In this document: positions 51,648 to 60,376 of the stretch, in pieces
Layout of the letters: each line of letters opens with the position of its first letter
Numbering within the stretch: the stretch's first letter is position 1
Source of the DNA: Acetobacterium wieringae
GTDB taxonomy: Bacteria > Bacillota > Clostridia > Eubacteriales > Eubacteriaceae
Reading direction: 5' to 3'
Assembly: GCF_001766835.1 (NCBI RefSeq)
Contig: NZ_LKEU01000009.1
Span: forward strand, 1 to 64,000
Length of the DNA: 64,000 bases
Position numbers and translations under genes: made by a program
Notes under the pieces: model-generated
Database searches by the model: none
What the model was told of the DNA's origin: nothing
What the model saw: the letters and a program-made list of their open reading frames with translations, nothing else

Positions 51648-52661
51648 ATGAAAATACTAATTACTGGTGTTGCAGGCTTCATTGGTTTTCATTTAGCTAG
51701 TTCATTGCTTGGCGAGAATCATCAAATAGTTGGAATTGACAATCTTAATGATTATTACGAACAATCCTTAAAAGAAGATCGTTTGGTTATCTTGAAAAAT
51801 CATTGCAAGTTTAGTTTCTATCAAGTGGATTTAAAAAATAAAGCTGCAGTTGATCAAGTTTTCGAAACCCATCGACCCGACTATGTGGTTAATCTGGCTG
51901 CGCAAGCTGGCGTCCGTTATTCAATCACTAACCCTTATGCCTATCTGGATTCCAACCTTGTGGGATTTATGAATATCCTTGAAGCATGTCGCAATTATCC
52001 AGTGGAGCATCTTCTTTATGCCTCATCAAGCTCAGTGTATGGTGGAAATAAACAGGTGCCATTTTCGACTAATCACAATGTCGATCATCCGGTTTCCCTG
52101 TATGCTGCAACTAAAAAAGCTAATGAACTGATGGCCCATACCTATAGCCATCTGTTCAATATCCCAACAACCGGTTTAAGGTTTTTCACGGTTTATGGAC
52201 CATATGGAAGGCCGGATATGGCATACTTTTCTTTCGTGCAGGATATTTTAGCCGGAAAACCGATTAAGGTATTTAATCACGGCAAAATGAAACGTGATTT
52301 TACTTATATCGATGATATAGTCGCATGTATCAGCAAGTTGATTGATAAAATTCCCACTGCCAATAAGAATTGGGATGAAAGGGAAAATGATTTAAGCTCA
52401 AGTTTTGCCCCATACAAGATTTATAATATCGGGAATAATCGCCCCGTTGAGCTAATGCGTTTCATTACAATTCTGGAAGATCAGTTGGGGATCAAAGCGG
52501 AAAAAATATACATGGATATGCAGCCAGGTGATGTATTAATTACCTATGCCGATATCAGTGATCTTGAAAAAGATATCGGTTTTCGACCTGTTACGAGTAT
52601 TGAAGAGGGTTTAGCTAAGTTTGTCAAATGGTTTAAAGAATATTATAAGATTGATCAATAA
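51648..52661 (+). CDS. UDP-glucuronate 4-epimerase
   Basis: The 337-residue extended SDR has [11 protein letters not shown] (NAD site), [17 protein letters not shown] (typical of the glucuronate epimerases), [13 protein letters not shown], and the catalytic YAATKKANE (Tyr-x3-Lys). It converts UDP-glucuronate to UDP-galacturonate. The UDP-glucose dehydrogenase 25 bp downstream supplies its substrate, so together they give a galacturonate donor for the polysaccharide. The SD is GGCGGAG. A perfect palindrome AATGAATATTCATT lies ~85 bp upstream. Confidence 0.9.
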   Translation: MKILITGVAGFIGFHLASSLLGENHQIVGIDNLNDYYEQSLKEDRLVILKNHCKFSFYQVDLKNKAAVDQVFETHRPDYVVNLAAQAGVRYSITNPYAYLDSNLVGFMNILEACRNYPVEHLLYASSSSVYGGNKQVPFSTNHNVDHPVSLYAATKKANELMAHTYSHLFNIPTTGLRFFTVYGPYGRPDMAYFSFVQDILAGKPIKVFNHGKMKRDFTYIDDIVACISKLIDKIPTANKNWDERENDLSSSFAPYKIYNIGNNRPVELMRFITILEDQLGIKAEKIYMDMQPGDVLITYADISDLEKDIGFRPVTSIEEGLAKFVKWFKEYYKIDQ

Positions 52662-52686
52662 ATCGATAACGACGGGGGAAAAGAAA

Positions 52687-53853
52687 ATGAAGATAACAAT
52701 CGCCGGTACCGGATATGTGGGTTTGTCGAACGCCATTTTATTGGCACAGAATAATGAGGTTATTGCACTTGATATTTTAAAAGAAAAAGTCGAGAAGATC
52801 AATAATAAAAAATCGCCAATTATTGATGATGAAATTGAAGAATATTTAAAAACCAAACAACTGAACTTGCGGGCAACAACAGATAATTATGAAGCGTTCA
52901 TAGATGCGGAGTATGTAATCATTTCGACACCGACAAACTATGATCCGGAAAAAAATCATTTTAATACCAGAACTGTGGAAGCGGTAATTGCCAATGTTTT
53001 GGCGATCAACCCTGACGCAGTAATGATCATAAAATCAACCATACCGGTCGGATATACAGAGGCTATAAAGGAAAAGTTTGAAGCGGAAAACATTATCTTT
53101 TCACCGGAATTTTTAAGAGAAGGACATGCGCTGTATGACAATCTTTACCCCTCAAGAATTGTTGTCGGTGAGCAGTCAGAACGGGCCCGCGTTTTTGCTG
53201 AATTGCTGGCCCAGGGGGCTTTAAAAAAGGATATTCAAATTCTTTATACAAATTCAACTGAGGCTGAAGCGATAAAACTTTTTGCAAATACCTATTTAGC
53301 ATTACGGGTTGCATATTTTAATGAATTGGATTCGTATGCCGAGGTAAGAGGTCTTAATACGTATGATATTATTCAGGGGGTATGTTTGGATCCGCGAATT
53401 GGCAATTATTACAACAATCCATCTTTTGGTTATGGTGGTTACTGTCTGCCAAAAGACACCAAGCAATTACTCGCAAATTATGCTGATATTCCCCAGAACA
53501 TTATGTCGGCAATTGTGGACGCCAATCGCACCAGAAAAGACCATATCGCAGATATGATCATAAAAAGAAAACCGAAAATAGTGGGGATTTATCGGTTGAC
53601 AATGAAGACAAACTCTGACAATTTTCGGGAATCGGCGATTCAAGGCGTGATGAAGCGTATTAAGGCAAAGGGGATTGAGGTGGTTGTCTATGAACCTTCC
53701 CTTGAAGAAAGTGACTTCTTCAATTCCAGAGTGATAAAAGATCTTAATGAGTTTAAAGAAATAGCTGATGTAATTGTGACGAATCGTCTGTCAGAAGAAA
53801 TAAAAGATGTTGTTGATAAGGTATATACCAGGGATTTGTTCAGTCGGGATTAA
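52687..53853 (+). CDS. ugd: UDP-glucose 6-dehydrogenase
   Basis: The 388-residue NAD-dependent enzyme oxidises UDP-glucose twice to UDP-glucuronate. [11 protein letters not shown] (N-terminal), [27 protein letters not shown] and the catalytic Cys253 in [14 protein letters not shown] are visible. It belongs to the short 388-aa bacterial branch. The start is ATG 52687; the longer frame overlaps the epimerase. It could equally use a close UDP-sugar, but the adjacent glucuronate epimerase supports UDP-glucose. Confidence 0.93.
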   Translation: MKITIAGTGYVGLSNAILLAQNNEVIALDILKEKVEKINNKKSPIIDDEIEEYLKTKQLNLRATTDNYEAFIDAEYVIISTPTNYDPEKNHFNTRTVEAVIANVLAINPDAVMIIKSTIPVGYTEAIKEKFEAENIIFSPEFLREGHALYDNLYPSRIVVGEQSERARVFAELLAQGALKKDIQILYTNSTEAEAIKLFANTYLALRVAYFNELDSYAEVRGLNTYDIIQGVCLDPRIGNYYNNPSFGYGGYCLPKDTKQLLANYADIPQNIMSAIVDANRTRKDHIADMIIKRKPKIVGIYRLTMKTNSDNFRESAIQGVMKRIKAKGIEVVVYEPSLEESDFFNSRVIKDLNEFKEIADVIVTNRLSEEIKDVVDKVYTRDLFSRD

Positions 53854-53907
53854 CAAAAAGGATCGCTTAACAGACTATCCAGCGAAAGGATTATAAAGAG
53901 TGTGATT

Positions 53908-54654
53908 ATGATTGATACACATATACATATGGTACCTGGTGTTGACGATGGGGCTAAAGATCTGGAAATGGCGATTCAGATGATGCAGTTGGCAATGAAT
54001 GAAGGTGTTAATGAAATGATCGTGACACCGCATTTTAATTTGCCAACTTACCATAATCAAAATGTGGATGAGCAGTACCAATTGCTGATAGATTATATCG
54101 AGCGAGAGAACATTGATTTTAAACTACATTTGGGTAATGAAATATATCTAAGCGAAGAAACCATGGCAGGGATCAAGCGGGGACTCGCCCATACGATGGG
54201 AAACAGCCGGTTTTTGCTTGTGGAATTACCCTTATACCATTACTACCCGTTTCATGAATCCATGCTTTTCGAATTACAGGAAAGTGGCTATAAGGTTGTC
54301 CTGGCCCATGTTGAGCGATATGAGGTTTTCGCAAGACGACCAGAAAAGCTGGCAGCTTTAAACGAACGGGGAATTTATTCCCAAATCACATCACAATATA
54401 TTATGGATGGAAAAACAAGAAGAAAGGCCCTAAAATGGATTGAAAGTGGTTTGGTTTATATTATAGCATCCGATGGACATGATTTAGTCAAGCGTCCACC
54501 GGTCATGAAACGGGCATATGAAATTGTCGTAAAAGTGTTTGGTGAAGAATGCGGACAAATGCTTTTTTATGAAAATCCCGGGATGATGATCAGAGATCGA
54601 GAACTGATGGTGCCTGTGCTGAAAAAGAAACGGTTTGGATTTCACCGTCAGTAG
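53908..54654 (+). CDS. CpsB/YwqE-type PHP tyrosine-protein phosphatase
   Basis: The 248-residue metal-dependent phosphatase has the PHP metal sites DTHIHMVPGVDDG, TPHF, LGNEIYLSE, LAHVERYEVF and ASDGHD. It dephosphorylates the BY-kinase at 58368 and thereby sets polymer length/export. The start at ATG 53908 has AAAGAG 7 nt upstream; a GTG two codons earlier is possible. Confidence 0.92.
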   Translation: MIDTHIHMVPGVDDGAKDLEMAIQMMQLAMNEGVNEMIVTPHFNLPTYHNQNVDEQYQLLIDYIERENIDFKLHLGNEIYLSEETMAGIKRGLAHTMGNSRFLLVELPLYHYYPFHESMLFELQESGYKVVLAHVERYEVFARRPEKLAALNERGIYSQITSQYIMDGKTRRKALKWIESGLVYIIASDGHDLVKRPPVMKRAYEIVVKVFGEECGQMLFYENPGMMIRDRELMVPVLKKKRFGFHRQ

Positions 54655-54728
54655 TATAATATTTCTGAATTCAGTAAAAAGCTTAGCAAAAATTGTCAAA
54701 ATTATTCTGTCAAAAAGTGAGGTAGTCG

Positions 54729-56597
54729 ATGGAAACGAAACTAAGCAGGCAGTTGTTTTTAATTGCAGCAGACATATTGGCAGTGAACGCTGCATTCTTG
54801 TTTACATTATTTTTGCATTTTGAAGGAGACATTCCTTCAGAAGTAATTAGTATTTATTTAAGCAGTGTTTTTATCTTAACGGTCGGAAAGCTGCTAATTT
54901 ATCGATTCTTCGATTTATATAACAGTTTATGGTCTTATGCTTCGGTGGAAGAGTTGATTAAGATTTTGCTGGCGGTGATCGTCGCCAACGTGTTTGGAAC
55001 GGCTTATCTTTTCTATATGGGCGAAAGACTATATTTTGGTATTTATCTAACCAGTATGCTTTTTGAAATTGCATTTGTCAGCAGTGGCCGTTTTAGCTAT
55101 CGCTTGGTGCGAAGTTTAAAAAACCGAAAAATCTTTATGAAGCAGGATGTCCAGAAGAAAATATTGATCATTGGAAGTGGTGCGACGGCGACATTGATTG
55201 CCACAGAAATTAAGAATCATGCATTAAGCTACGGACAAGTTGTGGGATTTATTGATGAAGATGCCAAAAAATTAAATAAAACAATTGCTGGCGTTAAGGT
55301 TCTGGGTAATAACTATGATATTGGCAGTATTGTTCATAAGTTCAATATCAATGAAATTATTATTGCAACACCAACAGCAGATCCAACGACACTCCGAATG
55401 ATCATCAGTGAATGTAAACGTACGCCTGCCAAGGTACGAATTGTTCCGGGAATTCGTGAAATGATTGATGGTCAGGTCTCGTTAAGTAAAATTCGAGATG
55501 TCGAGATTGAGGATTTGCTTGGCAGAGAAACGGTAAATCTTAATATCAGAGAAGTTGTCAGTTATCTTGAAGGCAAAATTATTATGGTAACGGGTGGTGG
55601 CGGTTCGATCGGTTCTGAATTATGCAGACAGATTGCCAGATTCAATCCGGGGAAATTGATTATTCTGGATAATTATGAGAATAATGCCTATGAAATACAA
55701 AATGAACTGATTAATGATTACGAAAATAAAATCAATCTGGATGTGATTATTGCTTCGGTAAGAGATCGGGATGATGTTTTTGCGATTATTGAAGCCTACC
55801 ATCCCGATGTTATCTTTCATGCGGCAGCACACAAACATGTACCCTTAATGGAGCGTTCGCCCTGGGAAGCGATTAAAAATAATGTCTTTGGAACAAAAAA
55901 TGTTGCGGAAGCGGCCCATGAGTTTGGGGTAGATCGCTTTGTTATGGTTTCGACAGACAAAGCCGTTAACCCGACCAATATAATGGGTGCCAGTAAACGG
56001 ATCTGTGAAATGATTATTCAAGGTTTAGCCAGGCAAAGTAAAACAAAGTTTACGGCTGTTCGCTTTGGTAACGTCCTCGGTAGCAATGGTTCAGTAGTTC
56101 CCCTATTTAAGAAACAGATTAAAGAAGGCGGTCCGGTTACTGTAACGCATAAAGAAATTATCCGATACTTTATGACCATCCCGGAAGCGGCGCAACTCGT
56201 AATTCAATCGGGTGCGATTGCAAAAGGCGGAGAGATATTTGTGCTTGATATGGGGCAACCTGTAAAAATATTTGATCTGGCAGTCGACCTGATTAAACTC
56301 TCGGGATTAAAGCTGAATGAAGACATCGAAATAGAAATCATTGGATTGCGACCAGGAGAAAAACTCTATGAAGAACTATTAATGGATGAAGAGGGGCTGA
56401 AAGAGACCTGCTTCGAAAAAATTAGAGTGGGTAAGCCGGGAGATATTGACTACACATTACTTAAGAAGTCACTTGAAGAGTTAAGACCCTATCTAAAAGC
56501 ATCGAATAAAAAAGCGCTGATCAGTATGGTGAAAAATATTGTTCCTACCTACAAAGACAGTGACGAGGTTAATAACAATGGTAATTATCTGAAATAG
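54729..56597 (+). CDS. Membrane nucleotide-sugar 4,6-dehydratase (PglF/EpsC/CapD family)
   Basis: The 622-residue protein has four N-terminal membrane helices (~10-110), a Rossmann linker domain (IIGSGATATLIATEI) and the C-terminal SDR dehydratase domain (VTGGGGSIGSELCRQI ~287, HAAAHKHVPLME, STDKAVNPTNIMGASKR replacing Tyr-x3-Lys). It makes UDP-4-keto-6-deoxy-N-acetylglucosamine, the substrate for the aminotransferase at 35967. It lies 19 kb away from its pathway partners, within the same locus. Confidence 0.93.
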   Translation: METKLSRQLFLIAADILAVNAAFLFTLFLHFEGDIPSEVISIYLSSVFILTVGKLLIYRFFDLYNSLWSYASVEELIKILLAVIVANVFGTAYLFYMGERLYFGIYLTSMLFEIAFVSSGRFSYRLVRSLKNRKIFMKQDVQKKILIIGSGATATLIATEIKNHALSYGQVVGFIDEDAKKLNKTIAGVKVLGNNYDIGSIVHKFNINEIIIATPTADPTTLRMIISECKRTPAKVRIVPGIREMIDGQVSLSKIRDVEIEDLLGRETVNLNIREVVSYLEGKIIMVTGGGGSIGSELCRQIARFNPGKLIILDNYENNAYEIQNELINDYENKINLDVIIASVRDRDDVFAIIEAYHPDVIFHAAAHKHVPLMERSPWEAIKNNVFGTKNVAEAAHEFGVDRFVMVSTDKAVNPTNIMGASKRICEMIIQGLARQSKTKFTAVRFGNVLGSNGSVVPLFKKQIKEGGPVTVTHKEIIRYFMTIPEAAQLVIQSGAIAKGGEIFVLDMGQPVKIFDLAVDLIKLSGLKLNEDIEIEIIGLRPGEKLYEELLMDEEGLKETCFEKIRVGKPGDIDYTLLKKSLEELRPYLKASNKKALISMVKNIVPTYKDSDEVNNNGNYLK

Positions 56598-56672
56598 ATA
56601 AAGCGTTGTTCGATCAGCGATTGCAAGCTATTTGGGTTCAGGCAAGTTTAACTGAGAAAGGAATCAAACGCC

Positions 56673-57632
56673 ATGAAAAATAAAAAATTGGTTATAATTC
56701 TATTGAGTGTTCTATTTCTGGTAATTATGGCCAGCCTGCTCATATTTGCTCGTGCAAACAATGGATCCTTGTTTTCGGCCAATACTCAAAATGCAGACAC
56801 AGATACTGAAGCGGATGCAGGATCGATTGAGGATGTTTTGAATCAGAACAACGAAGATTTGCTTGAACTGACAGATACGAGAAAAACGGTTATCTTTGCA
56901 ATTTATGGAACTGATGAGCGATCTGATGAAACCGGACGAAGTGATATTATCATGGTTGTGATGTACGATCCAACACAACAAAAAATGGTCATGGCTTCGT
57001 TACCAAGAGATTTGCGGGTTAATATTCCCGGTTATGGTTTGGATAAAATTAATCATGCCTTTGCTTATGGTGGCAGAGAATTGAGCAATCAGACCATTGA
57101 GGAGTTGCTGGGCATAAAACTGGACTTTTCAGTGAAATTGGATTTTGATACATTTGCCAAAATCATCAACGATGCTGGGGGCGTCGAAGTCACCGCACAA
57201 AAGGATTTCTATAAAAATGAAAATCAATTAGTTATCAGTCAGGGTGAGCAAGTTTTAAACGGTAAAAATGCATTATTTTATGTCAGATTTCGCAGTGATA
57301 GCGACGGCGACTATGGCCGGATCGCCAGACAGCAGGAAGTGGTTAAGTCATTAATGAAGAAACTGTCAACGATGAGTCTGAAAAAAAAGCTGCAATTGAT
57401 TGAAACCTACTATAATAATGGTGTTGAGACTGATGTTAATGTTTCGAAGCTTAAAGAGTATCTCAATATGAGCGGCGGGGACACAAATCTGAGTTTTGAA
57501 AATTATCGATTAAAAACATATTCCGAAATTATTGATGGGTTATGGTATGAATTGTACAGTCAGGAAGATCTGGATACAATCAAAAACCTGTTTAAAGTTA
57601 ATGAAGATATTAATCAGGAAAACTGGAAATAG
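56673..57632 (+). CDS. LytR-CpsA-Psr (LCP) family ligase
   Basis: The 319-residue, singly anchored membrane protein (helix ~5-26, extracellular domain) has IYGTDERSDETGRSDIIMVV, ASLPRDLRVNIPGYGLDKINHAFAYGG and the conserved Arg in YVRFRSDSDGDYGRIARQQ. LCP enzymes transfer undecaprenyl-linked glycopolymers onto peptidoglycan, so the polymer may be wall-attached. The SD is AAAGGA. Confidence 0.93.
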   Translation: MKNKKLVIILLSVLFLVIMASLLIFARANNGSLFSANTQNADTDTEADAGSIEDVLNQNNEDLLELTDTRKTVIFAIYGTDERSDETGRSDIIMVVMYDPTQQKMVMASLPRDLRVNIPGYGLDKINHAFAYGGRELSNQTIEELLGIKLDFSVKLDFDTFAKIINDAGGVEVTAQKDFYKNENQLVISQGEQVLNGKNALFYVRFRSDSDGDYGRIARQQEVVKSLMKKLSTMSLKKKLQLIETYYNNGVETDVNVSKLKEYLNMSGGDTNLSFENYRLKTYSEIIDGLWYELYSQEDLDTIKNLFKVNEDINQENWK

Positions 57633-57673
57633 AAACTGTAAAACATACCTGGTCTTTAAGAAAGGAGAACAGC

Positions 57674-58366
57674 ATGGAAACAACAAAGGAAGTCAATTTT
57701 AAAGAGCTTTTAGAGATTATTATTAAAAAATGGTGGCTCATTCTGTTGCTGACCATTGTCGGTTTCGGGTCAGCTTATCTTTACACAGTAAAATATGTAA
57801 CCCCGATCTATGAAGCAAATACAGTTTTGTACATTGGTCAGGAGGGCGGTAGTTTGGGGTCAATAGATGTATCATTAGGCCAATTAAATGCTAATAGTCA
57901 ACTACTTGTTGATTACAAGCAAATTGCCTCCACCCGATTGGTAATAAATGAGGTAATAAAAAACTTGGGATTGACTATTTCTTACGATGAATTTAAAGAT
58001 AACGTTATTATTCAGAGTGTTTCCGATTCCCGTCTTTTCACAGTTGGGTTTAGAAACTCGGATCCCCAAGTTGCCAAACAGATTGCCGATGAACTGGCTA
58101 AACAATTGACGGTGGCGGTATTACAAATTGTCGGCGTAGAGAATATCAGAATTCTGGATCAGGCGCTGGTACCGCAGGCACCTATTTCGCCTAATGTTCT
58201 TCTTAATGCCGTTATTGGCGGTTTATTGGGATTCTTCATTTCATTATTTGTAATTATTTTGATGTTTCTGATGAATGATACGATTAGAAATGATGAAGAC
58301 ATTGAAAATTTGATTGGCGTGTCAGTTTTAGGGGATATCCCAGAATTTAAAGGGGAGGCTCGGTAA
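57674..58366 (+). CDS. Wzz-type polysaccharide co-polymerase / kinase modulator
   Basis: The 230-residue protein has two membrane helices (~21-40 and ~178-202) flanking an extracellular domain and starts with the Wzz pattern NFKELLEIIIKKWWLILLLTIVG. The C-terminal cytoplasmic tail activates the separate BY-kinase, encoded 1 bp downstream, the Gram-positive two-part arrangement (CapA/CapB, YwqC/YwqD). It controls chain length. Confidence 0.92.
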   Translation: METTKEVNFKELLEIIIKKWWLILLLTIVGFGSAYLYTVKYVTPIYEANTVLYIGQEGGSLGSIDVSLGQLNANSQLLVDYKQIASTRLVINEVIKNLGLTISYDEFKDNVIIQSVSDSRLFTVGFRNSDPQVAKQIADELAKQLTVAVLQIVGVENIRILDQALVPQAPISPNVLLNAVIGGLLGFFISLFVIILMFLMNDTIRNDEDIENLIGVSVLGDIPEFKGEAR

Positions 58367-58367
58367 T

Positions 58368-59051
58368 ATGGATTCACAAAATTTAATCACACTAAGCGAC
58401 CCCACATCATTTATAACTGAAAGTTATAAATTATTGCGGACAAATTTGAATTTTAAAAATTTGAATAATCGTTATCAGGTGATGCTGGTAACGAGTGCTG
58501 GTAAAGAAGAAGGGAAAAGTACCACCATTTCAAACCTGGCGGTAACATTTGCCCAGGCCGATAAACGGGTGTTACTAATCGACGCTGATTTACGGTTACC
58601 TCAGATCAGTACCATTTTTAATATTAATAAGAGAAAGAATGGTTTATCCAATATGTTGGTGGATGAATTACCGCTGGAGTCCCTTGTAAATAAAATAGAA
58701 AAACTTGAAAAATTGGAAATTTTAACCGCTGGAAACAAACATGTTTCACCGACCGAACTGCTGAATTCAGAAGCATTTGGAACATTCATTAAAAAATGTC
58801 GAGAAGAATACGATGTTATTCTTATTGATACCCCACCTGTGTTAAGTTTTGCCGACGCAAGTATTATTTCAAATGTTGTCGATGGGGTTTTGTTGGTAAT
58901 TGCCGCCCACTCCACAAAAAAAGCAACAATTATTGAAGCAAAAAAAAATCTCGACAAGGTTGGGGCAGCTGTCATTGGTGTTATCCTGACTAAAGTGAAA
59001 TTCAAGAAAAACGCAAATTACTACCGCTATAATGCTGACAAAGCGAAGTGA
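58368..59051 (+). CDS. Bacterial tyrosine kinase (CapB/YwqD-type)
   Basis: The 227-residue P-loop kinase has Walker A in TSAGKEEGKSTTISNLA (~43-59), Walker A' VLLIDADLRLPQ and Walker B ILIDTPP. The C-terminal tyrosine cluster is short (YYRY near the end), the autophosphorylation site. It acts with the modulator upstream and the phosphatase at 53908. It is the last forward gene of the locus and ends before a strong hairpin. Confidence 0.94.
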   Translation: MDSQNLITLSDPTSFITESYKLLRTNLNFKNLNNRYQVMLVTSAGKEEGKSTTISNLAVTFAQADKRVLLIDADLRLPQISTIFNINKRKNGLSNMLVDELPLESLVNKIEKLEKLEILTAGNKHVSPTELLNSEAFGTFIKKCREEYDVILIDTPPVLSFADASIISNVVDGVLLVIAAHSTKKATIIEAKKNLDKVGAAVIGVILTKVKFKKNANYYRYNADKAK

Positions 59052-59097
59052 ACACCGAATTTTAAATCATCGTTAACAAAAAATAATTCAGGAAGTT

Positions 59098-59139
59098 GGA
59101 ACAATAAGGAGGTGTCATCTGACACCTCCTTATTGTTCC
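59098..59139. terminator. Strong bidirectional terminator between the kinase and maturase genes
   Basis: A perfect 19-bp stem (59098-59116 with 59121-59139) with an ATCT tetraloop lies between convergent genes. There is no U-tract, so its stability or another factor must cause termination. Confidence 0.75.
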
Positions 59140-59179
59140 CGAAGAATTGATGTAAACAGGGTTTAAAGTTGACGATCAC

Positions 59180-60376
59180 TCAAAATATAAGCGGAATTGA
59201 TTGATCACCGGAGTGCTTTTTTATATGCTTAAAAAACTGCCGATACCCTTCGCATAAATAGTTTTTGCCTTTTTGATTGTCTCTTGATAAAAGAAACCGA
59301 TCTTTCGGACAGCCCCCAAAACAAAGTCGGATATGATCACAATCCAGGCATTCGTCAGGCAGTCCTAAGGTTTTGTGCATACCAAAGGAGCGATTTTTCT
59401 CCATTAAGTCTGCTAGTGGCGTTTCAAGAATATTGCCAAGCTTATACGCTTCAAAAGCATAACGGTCGCAGCAAAAAAGATCCCCATTCATTTCCAGAAC
59501 GCCAGCGTGGCCGCAAAGCGCTTCATGAACGCAGACACCAGCAGGGTGATTATTTAAATTAGCCAGCGTCGATTCAATAATCTGGACATATTTTTCCCCC
59601 AAATCCAATTTTCTCCACAAATCAAAAACTGTGCAGAGAAAGGTGCCATAGTCTTTGGCGGTGACCGAAAAATCTGTTACTGGATGCATCATGGAGGGGG
59701 AATGGAGTCCAGCGGGCATGGCAAACCGCTGTCCGGAGGCGTTTTCATAGCTGGCTGGCAAACATTCGACGACTGGCAAAAATTGCATATAGTCAGTGAG
59801 CTCTCGAAGAAACAGATAAACGTCCTCGGGATGGTGCGAATTAATGGCATTGACAGTTGTCAGTGTATTATAAGCGACACCGTGTTTTTGAAGCAGTTTG
59901 ATACCAGCCATGGTCTGTTCAAACGTGTTGCCGAAACGATTTTTTCGATAACGGTTATGAAGATCAGCATGACCGTCGATACTGACACCAATCAGAAAAT
60001 GATTGGCCGCAAAAAACGCGCACCAGGCATCCGTCAGCAAGGTAGCATTTGTTTGGAGGGTGTTGCGGATGATTCGGCCAGGGCCATATTGGTTTTGGTA
60101 ATTCAATGCTTGTATGTAAAAATCAAGGGGAGCCAGGGTTGGTTCACCACCGTGCCAGGCAAACTCGACAACTGCGTTGTTCCCATGAATGGCGAAATTC
60201 TGACGGATATACGCCTTAAGCACTACATCTGACATAAGTTTTGTTTGTTGAGCCATCAGATCCTGCTTTTCCAGGTAATAACAATAGCGGCAGCTAAGAT
60301 TACAGGATGCGCCAATGGGTTTGGCCATGATGGCATAAGTCCTGGAATCCGGGGGATATCGTTTTTTCATGACCAT
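59180..60376 (-). CDS. Anaerobic sulfatase-maturating enzyme (radical SAM, SPASM)
   Basis: The 398-residue enzyme oxidises a sulfatase Ser/Cys to formylglycine without oxygen. The radical-SAM triad CNLSCRYC (Cys25, 29, 32) follows MAKPIGAS; the SPASM region has CVHEALCGHAG, CCDRYAF and CLDCDHIRLCFGGCPKDRF, ligating two auxiliary clusters. Its ATG overlaps the sulfatase stop (TGATG), so the two are translationally coupled and the neighbouring sulfatase is its likely target. Members of the family act on both Ser- and Cys-type substrates. Confidence 0.93.
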   Translation of the reverse strand: MVMKKRYPPDSRTYAIMAKPIGASCNLSCRYCYYLEKQDLMAQQTKLMSDVVLKAYIRQNFAIHGNNAVVEFAWHGGEPTLAPLDFYIQALNYQNQYGPGRIIRNTLQTNATLLTDAWCAFFAANHFLIGVSIDGHADLHNRYRKNRFGNTFEQTMAGIKLLQKHGVAYNTLTTVNAINSHHPEDVYLFLRELTDYMQFLPVVECLPASYENASGQRFAMPAGLHSPSMMHPVTDFSVTAKDYGTFLCTVFDLWRKLDLGEKYVQIIESTLANLNNHPAGVCVHEALCGHAGVLEMNGDLFCCDRYAFEAYKLGNILETPLADLMEKNRSFGMHKTLGLPDECLDCDHIRLCFGGCPKDRFLLSRDNQKGKNYLCEGYRQFFKHIKKHSGDQSIPLIF

